64,000 nt of DNA, taken from the NCBI GenBank assembly GCA_007258455.2, contig VDFB02000001.1, forward strand, positions 16,612,162 through 16,676,161, in the 5' to 3' direction. The notes under the pieces are model-generated. The model saw only the letters and a program-made list of their open reading frames with translations, was not told the DNA's origin and did no database searches. The position numbers were made by a program, and so were the translations under genes. Positions 31,494 through 43,889 of this stretch are shown here, one piece after another (the stretch's first letter is position 1; each line of letters begins with the position of its first letter). Source of the DNA: Sequoia sempervirens (Eukaryota > Streptophyta > Pinopsida > Cupressales > Cupressaceae).

Positions 31494-32282
31494 GGGTATG
31501 TGCAGGATCATGATGGGGCAAAAAGTGGCAATATGATGGGTATGTGGTTGATGACTTTTTTTTAACCCAAAATTGATGAAACAAAAAGTGTTTTTAAAGG
31601 AGATTCTCAGCTTTCCACCAATATAAATTATGCTTTAGTTTGAATTTAATAAGTAATTATTATTCATTTTCTATTTGAATTACGGCTAAAGTCCTAATTG
31701 ATAGGCTGATTGAAAAACATCTATAGCTTTCAAATGGTATCACATTTTTTGAATCCAAAACATGCGTCACATTCTATACTTTGTATACTATAGGATTAAA
31801 AAAAGAAAAATTGAATTTCATAAAGTTTTGACCAAGTTAAGGTGGTCAGACATACGAGTTTTTATATTTTTTAAAAGTTGTAATAAAAGATTCATAGTTA
31901 ATTATTTACTTGGAAAAAAATTTCAAACAAATATGTATCACATCGGGACATGAGTCCTCTACTTATATCTAAAATATTATAAAAAAATATTATCATTTTA
32001 TTGTGGTTAGGGTGGTCAGACAAACACCTACTTACTTTTTCCTTGAAATTTAAGTACTACTACATTGAAATTTCAAGTTTTCACCAAATAGATCTTTTTT
32101 TTTAAAACAAACCTAGTAGTTTAGAAACTACATTCAATTTGATACAAATTCTAGTTGTACATATTTTTGAAATAATATAGATAACTTATTCAAATTTTTA
32201 CGTGAAGTTGCCTAATTTTGGTTTTTCTGAATTTTTTGCCACTTAAGGGCCTGTTTTTTCCATGATGATCTTGCACATACCC
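31494..32282 (+). mobile_element. DNA transposon family Y (789 bp) inside copia pol
   Basis: The ends are GGGTATGTGCAGGATCATG and the inverted GGGTATGTGCAAGATCATC, a terminal inverted repeat of about 23 bp with two differences. It splits the copia codons for NQIIG and DKNEC, and a 3-bp duplication (TTC/TCC, one mismatch) is likely. It has no transposase frame. A partial inverted copy is at 28267-28922. The two copies share long AT-rich inner sequence, so this is not merely a pair of terminal repeats. Confidence 0.78.
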
Positions 32283-33840
32283 ATCCAATGATTTGATTTA
32301 GAGAGTGGTTCTTTTGCATATATTTTAGAGTCTTAAGAGTCTTCACTAGTTATGATTCCTCTTCTTTCTATTCTATTTATTCTTCTTCTTCTTCATCCAA
32401 GGAAGTACATCAAATATGAGAACCTCAATTTCATGTGAGATCTTACACAAGTCTTTATCAACCTTGACATTTGTACTTTCAATCATCTTTCCCAATCTCT
32501 TATTGTAGCATCTGTATGCTTTGCTCCTAGTTGAGTAACCAAGAAATATTCCTTCATCACACATCAAATCAAACTTTCCAAGGTCTCCTTCATCTCTTTG
32601 GATACAATGTTTGCTGCCAAAGACTTTGAAATATCTAATAGTGGGAGGTATTCCATACCATAGCTTATAAGGGGTCTTATTTTTGTTAACTCTCAATTAC
32701 AGTCTATTAAGAAAATAGACAACATTCACTACTTCGAATACATATCTGGTAGGTCAACATCTTTCATCATTGTCCTAGCCATTTCTCACACTGTTCTATT
32801 TTTTTCTTTCAACTACCCAATTTTGTTAATGGTTTCTAGGAATAGATAGATGTCTCATAATACCATGATCTTCACAAAAAATTTCAAATTCATAGGAACT
32901 GAATTCACCTCACTTTCTTGACCTTAAACATTTGATCCTAGCATCTATTTCATTCATAACTTTTTCTTTAAAAATCTTAAATTTATCAAAGGCTTTTGAT
33001 TTCTCTTAAGAATGTAACCCACATCATTCTAGTATAATCATCTATAAGTAACATAAAGTACCTTTCACCTTGTTGACACCTTATCCTTGTAAGTCCACAT
33101 AGGTAATTGTGAATCAACTCCAATGACATTGAAATAGAAGATTCCTTTTTTTCTGAAGCTAGTCTTTGTTTTCTTTCTCATCTAACATTCTTTGCAAAAG
33201 GTGTTTGTAGGCTTGGTTATCCTAAGCACATATCTCACTACATGAGAGGAACTGTTCTTCACCATGTTGTTAAAGTTGATGTTCCCCATTCTTTTGTGCC
33301 ACAACCAACATTCTCTGGATTGAGCCAATAAGAAGATTCTTCCATTAGCCTCCTTTAAATGATAAACATTACCATTGTCCTTGTTCCTTCAATAATAGGC
33401 TTTCTAAAACTTCCTTTATAATCTCACATCCATTAGCATCAATTTGAGATTGTATCCTTTGATTCACATTTGAATGACACTTAGGAGATCACTTTTCAAG
33501 ACTTTGACATAAAGGACATTTTCAGTTCTATTATTTCCATCAATTGTTATTTCACCTTTTCCATAGATTTGTGCTAACTTATCATCACCAAACTTAATAG
33601 CCCCACGATTAATCTTCTTGAGACTAATGAACTTACTTTTTTCATTAGTCATGTGGTGAGAACACCCACTGTCAATCACCCAAGCATTTACCTCTTCCTT
33701 TGCATGAAAAGCAATCCATACTATCATAGATCTTTCATTAACCTTACTATTCTATAGGATACTAGGCAGTTTACATTCTCCAATATTGTTCTTTTTTCCT
33801 TTCAGATCCATGAATATATTTTTATTATTTAAATCGTTAT
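32283..33840 (-). pseudogene. Element D: Ty1/copia protease and integrase
   Basis: Read on the minus strand. Protease lies at about 33720-33560 (AWVIDSGCSHHMTNEK, catalytic DSG). A gag-pre-integrase region with RMGNINFNN and CKEC follows near 33290-33180. The integrase core has LLIDDYTRMMWVTF near 33030 and WVVERKNRTV near 32800. The C-terminal part has TPYKLWYGIPPTIRYFKVFG and GIFLGYSTRSKAYRCYN (32373-32696). Several stops and shifts inactivate it. The upstream gag is missing, because element C's LTR abuts at about 33841. Confidence 0.88.
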
Positions 33841-34880
33841 TGTGTGAGGTGAAATATGTGAATGAGTAACAAAATCACACAAGCAATGAAACATTATATT
33901 AGAGAATTCAAATCACAAATCTAATATGATTGAAACAAAGAAAATTCCCTAACATCGTTCCATTGTTTCCTATCTCCAAGGATTCATTAAATAATAATGG
34001 CTCTTAGATTGTCTGTGCACTTATGACCTTTAGAATGACAACATGAAGAATGGAATTTTGTAAAATGCAATAAATATATTCCTACATGGTTGATAAACTA
34101 TGTGATTGATGTTATGATAATGATGTTGTGATAAGGATACAATGCTAAATGTTGTGATGCAAATGTTATATGAAATATATCATGATAACTAAAATGCAGC
34201 TACCAAACTAAGCCATGATTATGCTAAAGAACTCTAAATGCTAAAAATGTTAAATTCTGAAACACTAAATTCTCACAAATTCTCTAATGAAAATTTTGTT
34301 TTGTAAGATTGCTCAAAGATGGGATCCATTTGCTGTAGAATGAGGCTGTATTTAGAGAATTCCCAAGGAATATTCTGATGTGGTAGCAACCAATGGTTAG
34401 GATTTTAGCTAGAGAGATCAAGGGTGGAGGATGAAGAAGTTAGAGAGAATCAAGGAGAGTGTTCCCTTTAGTAAAAAAATATGCCAAGTGTTTAGAAGAA
34501 TAAATGGAGGAAGAGAGCCAAGTGTCTCAAGTTTGTTTCAAAATTTGTTGACAATAATGCCAATTTAAATATTAAGGATATTCAAATTCATGAGACACAT
34601 GATGGGGTGGCAAGAGGAAAAAGTTGTAGACATGTGACTAAATTAAAATTGGGAATTATTAAAATTTAGTAAGAAGATATTAATTAAATAAAAAAAACTA
34701 TTTGAATTTTTTTTTTAAATTAAAATTAGAGGAATATGATTTAAGATAAGAAGAATTATAAAATATGAACTATATAAATAAATTTAGAATTTATTTATAA
34801 GTAGATGAACTACAAGGCATATTAATTAAATATATTGTATTTAATTAATTAATTATCCAGACTGATTTTAGATGTATACA
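33841..34880 (-). repeat. 3' LTR of element C (minus orientation)
   Basis: On the minus strand the LTR begins TGTATACATC at 34880, directly after the polypurine tract, and can end in CACACA at 33841, about 1040 bp. The border at 33841 is inferred from the TG...CA rule and from copia coding sequence beyond it; no duplication could be checked because the 5' LTR of C is not in the window. Confidence 0.6.
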
Positions 34881-34924
34881 TTTTGCCCCTCTTTGAAGTG
34901 ATGTGCTTACACATTGCTTCAAAG
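34881..34924 (-). promoter_or_regulatory. Hairpin plus polypurine tract of element C
   Basis: On the minus strand CTTTGAAG pairs with CTTCAAAG (plus positions 34917-34924 and 34891-34898), with an inner ATGTG/CACAT stem, then AGGGGCAAAA. Place and shape equal those in A and B, but the stem bases differ. Confidence 0.85.
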
Positions 34925-35464
34925 AAAAATTTGTTGATAGTACTGACAATTTTTTTTTGATATTCCCTAAATGTTGATTTTTGAGTGATGATGGATATAT
35001 GCCCCCTCAGGAGATAAATCGATGAATTCTTTGAAATTTTAGGATTTTTTGAATTTTTTGAATTTTTGAATGATTTGATGATGATTTTCAAATTTTATGA
35101 TGTCTCAATGATTTATCTCCCGAAAAGTAATACTAATCTCGTCCCTTTGATGAATTAATTAATTAAGACCCCTTTCGGAAGAATTAAATCAATCCCACTT
35201 AATTCCCATTTAAATCCCCTTTAAAAGGTTAAAAAGATGTGATTTGAGCTCAGTTGTGTCATTTGGATTTTGAAAATTTGGAGTGATTGAGTGAGTTGAG
35301 CAATTTTGGAAAGATGGTGATTCCCTACCACACACACTAATTCGAGTGAGTATGACATCACAGTTGCCCAACCACGTATGGACCTCTAGTACGTACCCCG
35401 AAAAACCTCCTCGTCAATTGTGAAATGCATTTTTCCTGCATTTTTTATGTTTAAAATTTGGTTT

Positions 35465-35850
35465 TTAGCATTTTAGTGCATCAGGTAGCCGATATAGCAC
35501 ATAGGGTCACTGTTGTAGCACATACATTAGTTTAGCACCTAGGGTTTGTTTTGTAGTGCATTGGTTAAATACTTTAGTGCATCATGTTATTTAGAACATA
35601 GATGAAATATTTTAGTGCATTGAGCCAAGAGTTCAATGCATATGGTAAATCAGCACATGTAGGTCAAGATTTAACACATTCAGTTAACAATTTAGCGCAT
35701 AGGTTAATTTTGCGCATTGATGTAGTAAAATGGCACATTGCTGGAATTTGATGGAACATCCATGGATTTAGTGCATTAAGGCACTTTTTTGGTGCATCTA
35801 TGAAATTTTCTAGTACATACATGTTTTCAACGCATAAAAAGACTATTTCA
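35465..35850 (+). repeat. TTTAGTGCAT repeat cluster in element C
   Basis: About fifteen degenerate copies of TTTAGTGCAT or TTTAGCACAT recur every 20-35 bp, with spacers unlike each other. It lies between the polypurine tract and the start of the antisense PMD gene, the place of hairpin array 3 in element B. Some copies are inverted (GCACAT against ATGTGC). Confidence 0.6.
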
Positions 35851-35958
35851 GTGCATCTAGGCTAGATTGATGAAATTTGGATTAGACTCCTTGATTTTGA
35901 TGATTGTTGATCACGTTAGCCAATGTTTTGATGTTGTTTGATGATGTTGATCTAGATT

Positions 35959-36087
35959 AGATGATGATTAATCTCATGATAGGTGAGATTCAATGATAGT
36001 ACAATGATGTTTGACCTCATGATAGGTGAGGATCAATGATAGGATAATGATGATTGACCTCATGATAGGTGAGGATCAATGATAACA
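35959..36087 (+). repeat. Three 43-bp tandem repeats with a CCTCA/TGAGG hairpin
   Basis: The core CTCATGATAGGTGAG lies at 35973, 36016 and 36059, an exact 43-bp period. CTCA pairs with TGAG around TGATAGG, and the later two copies extend to CCTCA/TGAGG while the first reads ATCTCA/TGAGAT, so pairing is kept at the changed base. It lies about 230 bp before the PMD coding region. Confidence 0.75.
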
Positions 36088-36309
36088 CTCACGAGATGTA
36101 ATCAAAATCACATCAGAGCTGATTAGATTGATAGGTTGATTGATAAGATTGTTGATTTGTGATATGTTATGATGATAGGAGCCTTCGAGGATACTTTAGA
36201 CTTGGGAACAATTCCCAAAGACCTAGGATTTGATTCCACATCTAGTGTAGGATTATTTATATGTGATTCGACAATGCAGATTGATTTATTTGATAGATAT
36301 GCCCCAACA

Positions 36310-38075
36310 TAGGATTAACTAAGGAATTCTGATCTCTTTGGTAGAGAGGTGGCACAATGACCACAACACCTTTCACTTAGCCACTAGTGATATGACAGTG
36401 ACACTAGAGGATGTTTACCATATCTTGAGGATTCTTGTTGTTGGAAAGTTGGTTGTCGATGATTCCATGGAGCAGGGGGGCACTGATGCATTGAGGAGAG
36501 TCTTCGAGGATGACCAGATTTGTGGATATGAGATTCCATGGGGGGATATGGTTGATGCATATGCGACACTACCATGTGTTCTTGTTGGATTTATTGGAGG
36601 ATTCTTATGTCTCAACCGTAGGTTGAAGGGACTCTTAGTCAATTGGGGTTAGATATTGGAGGGAATGATCACACAGGGGACTAGATATGCATGGGGATCT
36701 TGCATGCTAGCACATTTGTACCATGATATTCACCAGGTGGTTTATCTCACAGGGGCCAATTTGTCAGCTAGGGTGACACTGCTACAGATATGGGTGTGGG
36801 AGCACATAGTTGTCAGTCATCCAGTGGTTGATAGACAATGTCTGGCTGGTCGACCATATGTTCATGGATATATAGGTCTAGTTGTCCAACATAAGTTGGG
36901 AAAACTAGAGTACTAGCAGAGGGTTCTAGATGATCTAGATACCATGACATGGAGGTCATATCTAGACTACAAGCAGTGGCCAGAGGACAACCCAGAGATG
37001 CCATATGTGTGCATTGTTAGATATTTGATTAGGAGGACATCGTTTGTGATATAGAGATAACTTCTTGGGAGACTGTTGCGATAGTATGGGCAAGTACAAG
37101 GTATGACCCAACGAGTTGTGTTATATGCTTGTAGACGATAGGAAATTATAGAGTGGGGGCCTATTTTATCATATGATGTAGTGGTTGAGGAGTACCAAGA
37201 GTTACAAGTAGTTATATGGGAGTATCATCTGGAGATCATAGAGGTTGTTGTATCACAAGAGTATGCACATAACTTCTTTTCACATCCTTTCCTGTGGATA
37301 TCCAATTCAGACGAGCTAGTACCTACATTAGATGATGATCAGATATTGAGATGAAGGAGGGGTGGAGGAGGTGATGATGAGGGGAGGGAGAGAGCAGTGA
37401 TGAAAGAGATGATGGAAATGGAGGTGGTGGTGATGGTGGGGATGGGGATGGGGGTGATAGAGGTGGGGGTGATGGAGGTGCAGGTGGAGGTGGATCAGTG
37501 CTAGATGTTAGAGTGTTGCAGATGAGAAGATCCCTGGTGGTTGCAACACAACAACATATTTAGATTTTTTTTCCCTCACAGTAGTAGCAGGCTCAGATAG
37601 CTTCCTTATAGACCCAGGTATAGACGTTATAGGGTCAACTAGCATAGGTACAAGAACAGTTATAGACAAAGGCACAGGAAAAGGCTCAAGCACAGACATT
37701 GGCTTAGGAAAAGGTAGATATTTCCACCCTTACAACTAAGAGAGATACCCTGAGGCAGCAGTGTGAGCAGGTTGAAGCCTTGTCAGAGAGATTGTAGCGA
37801 GTAGCCAAGGGTACCTCGACAACAGATTACCTCAGAGAGGTAGAACACTTTTCTAGGGAGGCCAAGTATTACAGGATGCGATATCATGAGGTAGTTCCTC
37901 TAGAGTAGTAGGTTAGTTATGCTCAGTCTGCTAGTGCCAGGTCAAGACAGAGCCACTTTTGGACTACCAACAGGGGTGTGATAGGGTCACCGCACAGAGA
38001 TCCAGGTGCAGGACCATCAGGTGGTGTAGTAGGAGGGTCAACTATGCCAACAATGTCTGGGGGGATCACCACATA
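36310..38075 (+). pseudogene. Antisense plant-mobile-domain (PMD) gene of element C
   Basis: The gene lies on the + strand, opposite to element C's pol. ERWHNDHNTFHLATSDMTVT then LEDVYHILRILVVG is the PMD signature. WGSCMLAHLYHDIHQV and LLQIWVWEHIVV match the B copy (WGACVLAQLYRDM, LLQVWAWEHI). Then come MTWRSYLDYKQWPEDNPEMP, a Gly/Asp-rich linker near 37360-37500, and a coiled-coil tail (LRQQCEQVEALSERL ... YYRMRYHEVVPLE) near 37750-37910. In-frame stops include TAG at 36650 and 36914 and several later TAGs, one TAA and one TGA. TAG mostly stands where Gln fits, including two adjacent ones at about 37905. Confidence 0.78.
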
Positions 38076-39640
38076 GCTTTGTGATGGTGTTTATTGTATT
38101 TGAGACATCATGTATACACTGATTTAGTTGAGACATTATGATTTCTACCACATTGATGTTATATCTCTTTACATATTTGGATATCATTGTATACTTGATA
38201 TTATCATTTTGATATGATATGATATGCAACCTACTATTGACCTATATGATGTCTATATGTGCTTATGATGGATGCCTATGATGGATGCATTTAATTTCTT
38301 GCTCTATATGCTATATGATGTTTACATGATTATGCATGATTAATATGCTTATGTGATGATTATGTATGGATGCAATGATGATATGATGATGATTCTATAT
38401 GTTCGATGGATGATTCTTTATGTTGTATGAGATGGGTTTGATAATGTAAATGATATGCAATGCACTTTATTTTGTATTTTCTAATGCAAATATTATGATG
38501 TAATGCATGTATGGATGAATGATGTGATAATGATTTCTAATGTATGTATGATATGCAAATGATTATGCAATTACATGAGAATGATACACTTTTGTTAATG
38601 TCAAATGTACTCAATCCATTAATGATAGAGATAACATCATTTTGAAAATTGTGCCAACCTTGGAAAATCTATAACTACAGATGCAAAACTAATATGGATG
38701 CAATCTACTTTAATCATGCAAATCTAGATATGCAACGTTGTCATCATTCCATCCGATTTGTCATGCTATTATCATCATTGAGCCTTTGAATTGTTGAAAG
38801 TGAGTACAAACATCGATGATGTAATTAGACCATGATGACCTGAGTACTACTTTCATTATTTTTGATATTGCAAGTTAACACAAGCATCTAGGTATAATTA
38901 AACTAAGATGACTAGAGAATTTCTTGCGTAAAACATACAAGAGTTAATTTTTTTCCTATGCAAATTTGAAATGTCATCAGTGATACTTTGTAGAGAACGT
39001 CTCATGAAAATTCACATAGTAATAATGATCAACTCATAGACAATTAACAAAGAAAAATTATACTCCTTCCTATCTCCTCTAGTTCAAGAAATTCTTGAGG
39101 TGCTCCAGAGATATGATAACAAAAATCAAAGTACAACAGTTGAAAATACATGCTAATATGATATAACCATGATTCAGACATCATCCATTTAGATTTGTTT
39201 TGATTGATTGATTTTTTTGTTAGTTTGGATGGTTGTTTTGCTAATGATTGTGGTAATTGATGTTCAATGTTGAGTTGCACTATGACCATTGTGTTTGCGA
39301 CATTGTCTTACTATTGTTTATCTATTGGTTTAAACTGAAAGTTTATTACCCCCAGTGAGTTCAGGATTTTTCCCCCAATCCAGGGTGAGACACGACCATA
39401 ATGCTAGGATATATACATGAAGCTTTTTCCGATGATATGGATAATGATGGCCAAAGTGAATGATCAACACATGCTCAAATAGATGGAAAAAATAATCTAT
39501 CACAAATAGCGCATGTTTCCAAGTTTTCACTACTTGTTTTTATTGCACTTTTTCAGATTTTATGAAGTTTTTTTTATTTATTTGATTTTTCACTTTTTTG
39601 GTATTTTCAATTTTTTCAATTTTTTTGTATTTTTCTCATT
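38076..39640 (+). other. 3' noncoding DNA of element C, no supported gene
   Basis: The part at 38090-38590 is rich in ATGAT, TATGATG and GATGATTC words, like the minus strand of element B at 20440-21240. Downstream sequence is AT-rich without recognisable content. Short open frames on either strand have no domain. Confidence 0.4.
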
Positions 39641-39649
39641 TTTTACTTT

Positions 39650-39705
39650 TTTTGCTGTCACCAAGATACCTGTTTGCTAGGTTTTCATAAGGGTGACCAT
39701 TATTT
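39650..39705 (-). repeat. GTGAAAACC-type stem-loop motif after pol of element C
   Basis: On the minus strand it reads TTATGAAAACCTAGCAAACA then GGTATCTTGGTGACAG, close to the first motif of element A (GATGAAAACCTGGCAAACAG, GCGTCTTGGTGACACC). It lies about 60 bp after the pol stop codon. The CCTG/CAGG pairing is weakened here by G to A. Confidence 0.65.
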
Positions 39706-39764
39706 TTAGGATATTTTCTCATTTTTTTGTATTTTTTTAGGACTTTTACCATGCACTGGATGAA

Positions 39765-41292
39765 TTAAGTGTAGAAATTATTGAGATGTAGGCTGTTGAT
39801 GGGTTCTTCAAATAGACCCCCTTTTGGTGTAGATATCTGATATGCTCTCGATCCATAGATTGATATGACAACAAAAGGATCTAGCCAATTTGGTTCAAAA
39901 TTCCCTTATTTTCTCAATCCTATTGATTGTGAGGATTTTCTTTCATGACCAAGTCACCAACCTGAAATGTTCTTGGTTTGACCTTGTGATTATAACTTCT
40001 TGAAATCCTCTGTTGATAGGATTTTAGGTGATCAACTGCATGCTGACGATGTTCATCCAACAATTCCAACTCTTGTAGCCTAAATACTCTATAATCTTCC
40101 TATGAGATAACTCCCTTCAAAGTCACTCGTAGGGATGGTAGCTTAACCTCAATAGGTAAAATGGCCTTTGATCCATAGACTAGAGCATAGGGTGTGGCTC
40201 CTGTCAAAGTGTGAATACTAGTACGATAATCCCACAAAGCAAGGTTCAGTTGAATGTGCCAATCACGTCCAACATCATTGACAGTTTTCTTCAGGGTTTT
40301 CAGAATGGATTTGTTTGAGGCCTCTACTTGGCCATTCCCTTGAGGGTAGTAAGGTGTGGAAAATCAATGTTGGATATGAAACCTTTCACAAAGTTCTTGG
40401 AAATCTTGATTCTTGAAAGGTCTACCATTTCCAGTGACAATGGACTAAGGAATACCATATCGACAGATAATGTAATTTAGGATGAAGGATGCAATTTGTT
40501 TTCTAGTGATTATGGTTAAGGGAACAACTTCAATCCACTTTGTAAAGTACTCTATGGTTGTGATTATGAACTTGTTCCCATTGGAAGATGCCAAATGAAT
40601 CTTACCTACAAGGTCAAGTCCCCATTGACAAAAAGCCATGTTGATGTGAATGGTTGCAATTCCTACGCTGGTGCATGTATCAGGTTTCCATGGACTTGAC
40701 ATTTTTGGCACTTCTTGACAAATTGAAAAGAATCCTTCTCCATGTTTGACCAGTAATACCCCAAGCATAGGAGCTTCTTAGCTAAAGTTAGACCACTTGA
40801 ATGAGTGCCACAGATACCTTCATGAACTTCACGTAAAGTAGTTTCGGCTTTGTTATGTTCAAGACAAAGAAGGAGAATACCATCAAGACCTCATTGATAA
40901 ATTATATATTAGGGTATGTCAAGCTGCTTGTCGAATAAAATTTCATTTTTGGTTTCAAGATAGATCAAGTGGTAGGGTATTGTCTCTAAGATAGGTGTAG
41001 ATATTCCCATAGATTAAAGAATTGGCCTTGAATAGATGGTATATGACTTGGGATTTGGGGTTATCATAGGTAGGGTTAAACATTTGTTCCACCATGAATT
41101 CATAATGAGCTCATTTTTTAGGTATCTATAGGAGAGAAGTGATGGTATCCGTGGCATCAACAACTTCATTTTCCCCTCTTGGAATCTGCTCAAATTTGAT
41201 TTCCTCAAAGTACTTCTTGAAATCATCGACCATTCTTTTATATGGAATCAATTTGTCATCTTTTGTCTGGTAATCATCATTGACCTAACTGA
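39765..41292 (-). pseudogene. Element C: end of archaeal-type RNase H and integrase
   Basis: Read on the minus strand from the gap edge. MVDDFKKYFEEIKFEQIPRG matches the end of the second RNase H of B. YLRDNTLPLDLS and the zinc-binding region follow. The core has FIITTIEYFTKWIEVVPL (near 40560), IICRYGIP and TPYYPQ-like text near 40350. The C-terminus PNWLDPFVVISIYGSRAYQI...EPINSLHLNNFYT stops at TAA 39765-39767, matching B residue for residue at many places. Frameshifts and stops are frequent. RT and gag lie beyond the gap or are absent. Confidence 0.82.
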
Positions 41293-41392
41293 NNNNNNNN
41301 NNNNNNNNNNNNNNNNNNNNNNNNNNNNNNNNNNNNNNNNNNNNNNNNNNNNNNNNNNNNNNNNNNNNNNNNNNNNNNNNNNNNNNNNNNNN
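41293..41392. other. Assembly gap (100 N)
   Basis: Exactly 100 N, the usual placeholder for a gap of unknown size. Sequence on the two sides need not be adjacent in the genome: element C stops here and unrelated DNA begins. Confidence 1.
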
Positions 41393-41784
41393 CTAGTACA
41401 ACTAGCGGCAAAAAGCCAACGAGGAGAGTTCTATTTTACCTTGATAAGATTTCCGGAAACGGTAGGTAAGTAATTGTTCGAGGATACGCTGAACAAAACA
41501 CCATTGATTTCATTCTTGATGCCATGCCGTGGCATACTGTACATGTCATGAACTCAAGTTGGATATTAGAGACAACCATGGTCGTTGTTGAGTCACGGAC
41601 ATCTTCTAGAAGCAGATTTATGCTCTTCGCTTTCTTTAATGCTCACCTCTCAAACCCACTTGCTGATCATGGAGGACTGTTTACGTGTACAACTCTGTCA
41701 TTTAATTTATTTAGTCAATTTCTTGATTTGATTGAAGAAAAGATGGGCTTTGAATTTCACCGTCTTCACGTTCAGAGTTTATGA
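41393..41784 (+). other. Unrecognised open frame after the gap, possible host-gene fragment
   Basis: From about 41470 a frame reads VIVRGYAEQNTIDFILDAMP then WHTVHVMNSSWILETTMVV and stops at 41784. Composition is balanced and codons look ordinary, unlike the low-complexity frames around it. GGTAGGTAAGT at 41461 could be a splice donor or part of one. I recognise no family. It could be an exon piece or a chance frame. Confidence 0.25.
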
Positions 41785-42584
41785 TGGGGAATGTACACTA
41801 CCTACAGTTAGTTGCTGTTCATATATTATATACAGTGCTACAGTACCATTAATTGCTGTATTGATAATGGCAAATCGTCTACGATGCGATCAGATCTGGT
41901 TTCAGACGGCGGCTTACACATGGATCTGTTCGTGTTATTAAATGATGATTGACAGAAAGGAAACAGGCTGGAAATTGACGGCAGTTGGCCAGCTCTTTGC
42001 CCATTTTAATAGTAGACTCCTCACAAATTTCAAAATTTGGCTGGAAATTTAGAATATATTAAAGACATTTCAACAGGCAAGTTTCAATGCGGGGAGTAAA
42101 GACAGACTTCTAGAACAATATGATATTTTTTAGGGTGTATTTTTTAACATTTGATTAGTGTATTTATGTAAATTTTCACAAATATTTAGTTATTTGTTGA
42201 TTTTCATATAGGTTAATTATTTACAAGATTAAATTGTATAATCACAAGTATTATACCAACAATAAGACTCTTATTAGCTCCTCTTTCTTATTATTAATTT
42301 CTCAAAACAATTATAAATGAAACGATTGTTTTGTTTTTTTTAATAGTGTAATTTTCTCTAATTGAATATTGTTTGATTTTGTTGTGATTTGAAGAGATTA
42401 AATATAATGAATTTAAATCTAATTGCTTCTGGATTTGATTGTGTGGTAGTCTTTTTTCATCAAGATGAGAAGAGATAAGTTGCAAACCAAGCTAGTATAA
42501 AAGAGAGAGGAAGGAGGAAAGATGATGGGGTTAGGGTGAGGCACGCAACACAAGGGAATTTCTATAAAAAGAATAAAACAAAAA
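41785..42584 (+). other. Noncoding AT-rich DNA, nothing recognised
   Basis: No gene, repeat border or element end could be supported in this stretch. Confidence 0.3.
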
Positions 42585-43880
42585 AGATCAAATAAGAGGA
42601 GACCACTCAAATACTAAAACATTGAGATAAGATGCAAGTCAAGAATATATAAAAACAAAAACAATTTATATGAAAAAACTAAATGTAGAATAGCAAAAGA
42701 TCAAATAAGAGGAAACCACTCAAATACTAAAAAACATTGAGATAAGATGCAAGTTAAGAATATATAAAAACACAAACAATTAATATGAAACAACCAAATG
42801 TAGAATAGCAAACACAAAAAAATACTAAATATATAAAAATAATTATAAGATATAATATAATATTATAGTATGTATTAAATATTCTAATAATATATTTATA
42901 TATATATATATATATTACATACAAAAATAAATAAATATAAAAATAATAAACAAAACAAAAAATAAAATGAGATTGTGTTTCAATAAAATAATATTATATT
43001 ATAAGACTTATTACATGCAAAAAATAAATAAATAAATATATTAAAAACAACCATATCAATATAAATTGTGGTTGAATTTTTATTATATATATATATTAAA
43101 AAAAAAAGAAAAAAGAAAAAAGAAAAACAAAGAAGAAACCCACTCAATGACTAAAAAACATCATGATAACAAATACAACCTAAAAATATAAAAACACTAA
43201 CAATTTAAATAAACCCAAAAATAAAAGGAATCAAAATACAAACAAATTGAAAAAATATCAATATATATATATATAACAATAAGTAAAATATAACAATCAA
43301 TATAACTAAATAATAAGTGAGCAAACATAAATATAAAAAAATATAAAATATTAAAAAATAAAATAATAAATTTATTTATTTATTTATATATATATATAAA
43401 ATAAAATATAAAAATATAAATAAACAAATAAATAAAGAAACAAGAAATAAAATCAAATTGAAAAAATATTAAAAATTAAATATATAACTATATATTATAT
43501 ATATAACAATATGTAAAAATATAACCATCAATATAACTATATAATAAGTAGACAAACATAAATATAAAATTATACAATATAAAAACACTAACAATTTAAA
43601 TAAACAAATAGATAAAGAAAATAAATAAACTAACAAAGAGAATAACAAAGCGAGATAAAAATAATAAGAATAATAATAATAAATAAAAACTAACATTCAA
43701 GCCAATGCAAAGATAGAACAACAAATGAATAAATAACATAAAAATTTTAAATAAAATAAAAAGATAGCCGACAATTAACCAAACTAATAAACAAAAGCAA
43801 GAGAAAGAAATATAGAGGGGAATATAACAAACGAAAGAAAATAGATACCTAAGAGAAAAAGAAAAATTGACAACACAAAC
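42585..43880 (+). repeat. AT-rich low-complexity block with a 113-bp tandem duplication and (TA)n runs
   Basis: AGATCAAATAAGAGG starts at about 42585 and again at 42698, with the whole 113-bp unit (GACCACTCAAATACTAAAA, AACATTGAGATAAGATGCAAG) repeated and a third partial unit after it. Fainter relatives recur near 43139 and 43570. TA dinucleotide runs lie near 42897-42916, 43262-43276 and 43385-43399. Open frames here reflect composition. Confidence 0.75.
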
Positions 43881-43889
43881 AAGAGTAAA

